This document shows, piece by piece, positions 60,954 through 64,000 of a stretch of DNA of 64,000 nt (position 1 is the stretch's first letter; each line of letters opens with the position of its first letter). Under the pieces are notes generated by a model. The model was not told the origin of the DNA and did no database searches. It saw nothing but the letters and a program-made list of their open reading frames with translations. A program made the translations under genes and the position numbers. Origin of the DNA: Brassica napus (taxonomy: Eukaryota; Streptophyta; Magnoliopsida; Brassicales; Brassicaceae); assembly GCF_020379485.1 (NCBI RefSeq), contig NC_063452.1, positions 27,410,770 through 27,474,769 on the forward strand. Reading direction: 5' to 3'.

Positions 60954-61560
60954 ATGAAAGGCAATTTAAAACTCAAATGTAACATCATGCACGGAAAAGT
61001 TGTCAGCTCAACGATTTGTAGTTGGTCAACCAACTCACTAACAACAAGCATCATAGCTGATGCGCCTCAGATATATGCGCCTCGGATCGTAGATCCGGAC
61101 CAGGATGATGCGACCATGACTGAGACAGCTGATTCTTCAACGAAGGACAAATCAAGAGGGTTTAATGACTAGTATACTGATCTAAAACCAGCTGGTGAGA
61201 CAGAGAACGAATTGAAACAGAGTGTGCATAAACTGGAACCAGCTGAAGAGAGTGTGCATGAGCTGAAACCAGCTGAAGTGAGAGTAGACGAGCTGGATGA
61301 GTTGAGTGAATTAAGTGACAGTAGCTTGGAGCTGAATGAGCTAAGCGACACTGAAGATGAAACTGATTTAGTTGCTGGACGAAATTGACATTTCTCAGCC
61401 CAAGGAAAAATTCATAACAAATTCAATTTGGGTCGATTTTACACAAAATTCGGCCAGACCTTTGTTGATTGCCTCCTGCCCATTTGCATCAAGAAATATC
61501 AACAAAAGGAGTCAAAGTCGTGATCATCCAAGAGGCATTCAATAACACACTTATTTCTCA
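60954..61560 (+). pseudogene. Unidentified acidic-repeat coding remnant
   Basis: The plus strand reads MKGNLKLKC... to a TGA-interrupted acidic section with repeats of the ESVHELKPAE/LDELSELSD type (61190-61385), then, in another frame, WVDFTQNSARPLLIASCPF to about 61530. The charged, repetitive reading across a stop and a frame change suggests a broken gene. Family unknown. Confidence 0.35.
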
Positions 61561-62956
61561 AAAGTCTTAGAGTTTGGTTGTTTTCAGTTTCTGAAATGGT
61601 TTCTGGCTTTTGTTTTTGAAAAACTATTTTTTTGCCAATCAAGATTTTGGAAAAAATGATTCCCTAAAATCTAGAAAACTAGTTTTTCAAGTAACCACCT
61701 ATTTCTACACAAAAACCAAAAGCTGTGTTTTTTTTAGATTGTGGCCAACGTAAGTTCTTTTATTCATTATTTTCTTTTACAATCTTTTATTTTTAATTTT
61801 TTCTTTTATAGTTATTCCATGTTTATTTCCTTTCTCAACTCCCACACATTTGTTTTACCATTATGTTATCAATTAAACTATGAAATAAAGCACTAAAATG
61901 AAAGAAATTAAAAATAAAATTATAAATTATTCAGAATGACAAATGGTGGATGATTATATTCATGTAGTTTCAAGTTCCACAAAAATATTTTATAAAAATT
62001 AAGTTATTGGAGTTTTGTTTAGCTAAATTAGTTTTATAATTATTTAAATAATATTTCATACTATTAGATTAATTATAACTGCTAATTATAACTATTATAC
62101 ATTTATTTAATAGTAATTTATTTTTACCATATTTTAAATTTTAAATATTTTTTTTTAAATTTTGTTTTACTATATTAGCTATTAATTGTTTATTGTTTTG
62201 AAGATATATAATTAAAGTTAATTTAAAATATAGCTATTAGTTTTTATTCTATGATATATTTTAAAAACGTTTAATATAAGTTTATTTATTTTAGTGATAG
62301 TAACATTTTTTGTTTTTAATGGTGTCTAGAAGAAAAAATTTATATTTATAAAATTTTTGAGTTCAAAAAACAAAAACCAAAATCTAATGTCACCAATCAA
62401 ACTTTTTGAAAAACTAAAATTTACAGAAAATTCAAAAACTAAAAACTAAAACCAAAATCTAAAAATTAAAAACCAAAATCCAAAAACCAAAAACTAAAAT
62501 CTAAAAACCATGTAAACAATCATCACCTTAGTCTTTGTTTGTGTTTTTTAAGTTTCTAATTTTTCACAATTTCTTTATGTCTTTCTTTGACCATTGTGTT
62601 ATTATAAATATGTAAACTCTTCTATGAATAAAATCAGTCTAAGTTTGAGTTTATTTTAATTTTCTTATTTTCTCTGAATGAGAAAAAGAATTTTTTAGCT
62701 AGTTCATTGGTATGAACCGGCTTGTTGATTTGGTGGTCAGTCAATTCATCTTTGTGTGTTGTTTGGTGGTTAGCCAACGCATTACATTCGTTTTTAGGTG
62801 GGTTAATTTTAGATCGTGGGTATATCAAGAGCCATTATGCATCTCTTGACGATCCTTTCAATCCATCGTAGTTCCAAAAATACTATTTGTCTTTTCGAAT
62901 CATCTCCAACACCCGGCTAAAGTGATCCTTGGATCTAGGACATATGGATAGCCGTT
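61561..62956. other. AT-rich DNA with AACCAAAA-type repeats
   Basis: 61570-62510 looks like a MITE-like block: gtttggttgttttcag at the left, and at the right repeated aaaaccaaaa/ctaaaatcta words ending catgtaaacaatcatcacc, whose complement is similar to the left end. A clean target duplication was not found. 62520-62950 has no supported gene. Confidence 0.4.
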
Positions 62957-63690
62957 CTGGGTTTTAAATGTCGAATGGCGACTCTTGGCGTTAGGAGGGT
63001 CGACACTCGCCACACGCCATGGCTTTTTATGGCGATCGCCATGTGTATCCAAAAGCCAAATTACAGTCAGCTTCTACCCCTAAAGCATATATTTCAGAAA
63101 CCAAAACACCTTATTCATTGATAAAATAAATGTAGAAAACATAAAACACCAAATGAAAACACATATTCAAAGCATAATACCAAAGCAAAACACCAATTCA
63201 AAGCAAAACCCGAAATCTAAAACAAAACAAGATAACAAAAAAATGATATACGTAATGAACATCAACTTAAAATCCTATGAACCCTATGTCAAAGAGAGAT
63301 TTGCATAAATAAAGAAGAGTTACTGTCCGTGTATCTAGCAGAGAAAGCAAGAACTTAAGAAAAACGATAGGGTCATGTTACTATTATATAGTACTATTGT
63401 TGAAGTAATTAGGGTTTTAGATGGATTAGGGCTTTCTGTTTAGTATATTTAGGGTATAGTACTATTTTACTTAACCATTGTGGATTTAGAAACCAAAATT
63501 CTGTTAAACCAACTTGGTTTGTTTCTCAACAACGAAGCGACGCTATGGTCGACACGCAGTAAATAAGAAAAGCGAGCAAAGGCCGTCGACATGTGTACCT
63601 CGCATGGCCATGAGGGGTTCTGGCGTTTTGGAGATCGCCACAGGTCGCCACTCGCCATGGCGTTCAAAGCGGTCGCCATTTGAAACCAAG
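62957..63690. mobile_element. Non-autonomous hAT-type element with TGGCGA arrays (734 bp)
   Basis: An exact 8-bp duplication, tagccgtt, flanks it at 62949-62956 and 63691-63698. The ends are ctgggttttaaatg on the left and, on the complement, cttggtttcaaatg on the right. Both ends carry clusters of tggcga/tcgcca/ggcgtt words (62976-63045 and 63590-63680), including a perfect palindrome, tggcgatcgcca, at about 63030. The core is AT-rich and non-coding. Confidence 0.85.
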
Positions 63691-64000
63691 TAGCCGTTGC
63701 GTCAAAACCAACCAATAATTAAGAATGTGAAATGTTGCACAAAACATCATTTTATAATCTAAGCAAACTCATATTCACTGTCACTGGATAAAACAAAACT
63801 TGATATAAAATTTCGGTCTTTAACAACAGTTGTATAAACTGTTAAATTCTCACCGGGTCCTACTTGCTCAACTATATCTTCATCGAAATTTCACTTGCTC
63901 TTTAATGATCTCTAATCTAGGAGCAATATATTGAAAATAATTACTTCAACTAACCTTAACCTAAGTAAATATAATTCACACAAATGTTTAATAACTTAAT
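63691..64000. other. AT-rich end of the window
   Basis: Starts with the target duplication of the preceding element. Nothing else is seen. Confidence 0.5.

Noticed and set aside
61169..61351. Ser/Leu-rich minus-strand open frame
   Set aside because: Shadow of the acidic Glu/Leu repeat read on the plus strand.

Overview
This is a nuclear genome segment from a crucifer (Brassicaceae). The genes have plant-type GT-AG introns, intergenic DNA is AT-rich, and plant transposons are common. The spliced products closely match what I recall of Arabidopsis thaliana chromosome 4 short-arm genes, in the order RbcX1 (At4g04330), PUX4 (At4g04210), an At4g04190-like gene, an AAA ATPase (At4g04180), ISU3 (At4g04080), PFP beta (At4g04040), fibrillin FBN1 (At4g04020) and PFA-DSP4 (At4g03960). 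Locus numbers are from memory. The order falls steadily across the window, so the block looks collinear with Arabidopsis but is swollen by insertions. I cannot name the species.

Layout. 1-13 kb is gene-rich: RbcX1 (+), a defensin-like peptide gene (+), PUX4 (-), a small gene with an evenly spaced CX9C cysteine ladder (-), and a 15-exon AAA ATPase (-). 13-22 kb holds a hAT-type element, gene debris, a decayed ISU scaffold gene carrying a TRIM retroelement in its intron, and a LINE fragment. 22.7-26.2 kb is an intact 16-exon PFP beta gene. 27.4-35.8 kb is transposon-rich: a hAT-type element, then an old Copia element (-) with rearranged LINE pieces nested in it. 37.9-44.1 kb is FBN1, whose first intron of about 5.1 kb is mostly a seven-copy tandem array with units of about 610 bp. 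44.6-57.2 kb holds another hAT element, a young Copia element (+) with near-identical LTRs, and a LINE 3' end split by a hAT MITE. 58-59.3 kb is PFA-DSP4. 60-64 kb holds a Harbinger-like MITE, gene debris and a hAT-type element.

The host genes form no operon or single pathway. They cover Rubisco assembly (RbcX), CDC48 adaptor function (PUX4), probable organelle proteins (CX9C protein, AAA ATPase, ISU), cytosolic glycolysis (PFP beta), plastoglobules (FBN1) and inositol-pyrophosphate or atypical phosphatase activity (PFA-DSP). The most unusual items are the higher-order array inside the FBN1 intron, the ISU gene whose cluster-ligand cysteine codon is now TGA, the CX9C ladder protein, and the young Copia element with a two-membrane-segment small ORF behind its own TATA-like box. 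Exon boundaries were read by eye from splice signals and reading-frame continuity; no alignment or search was run.
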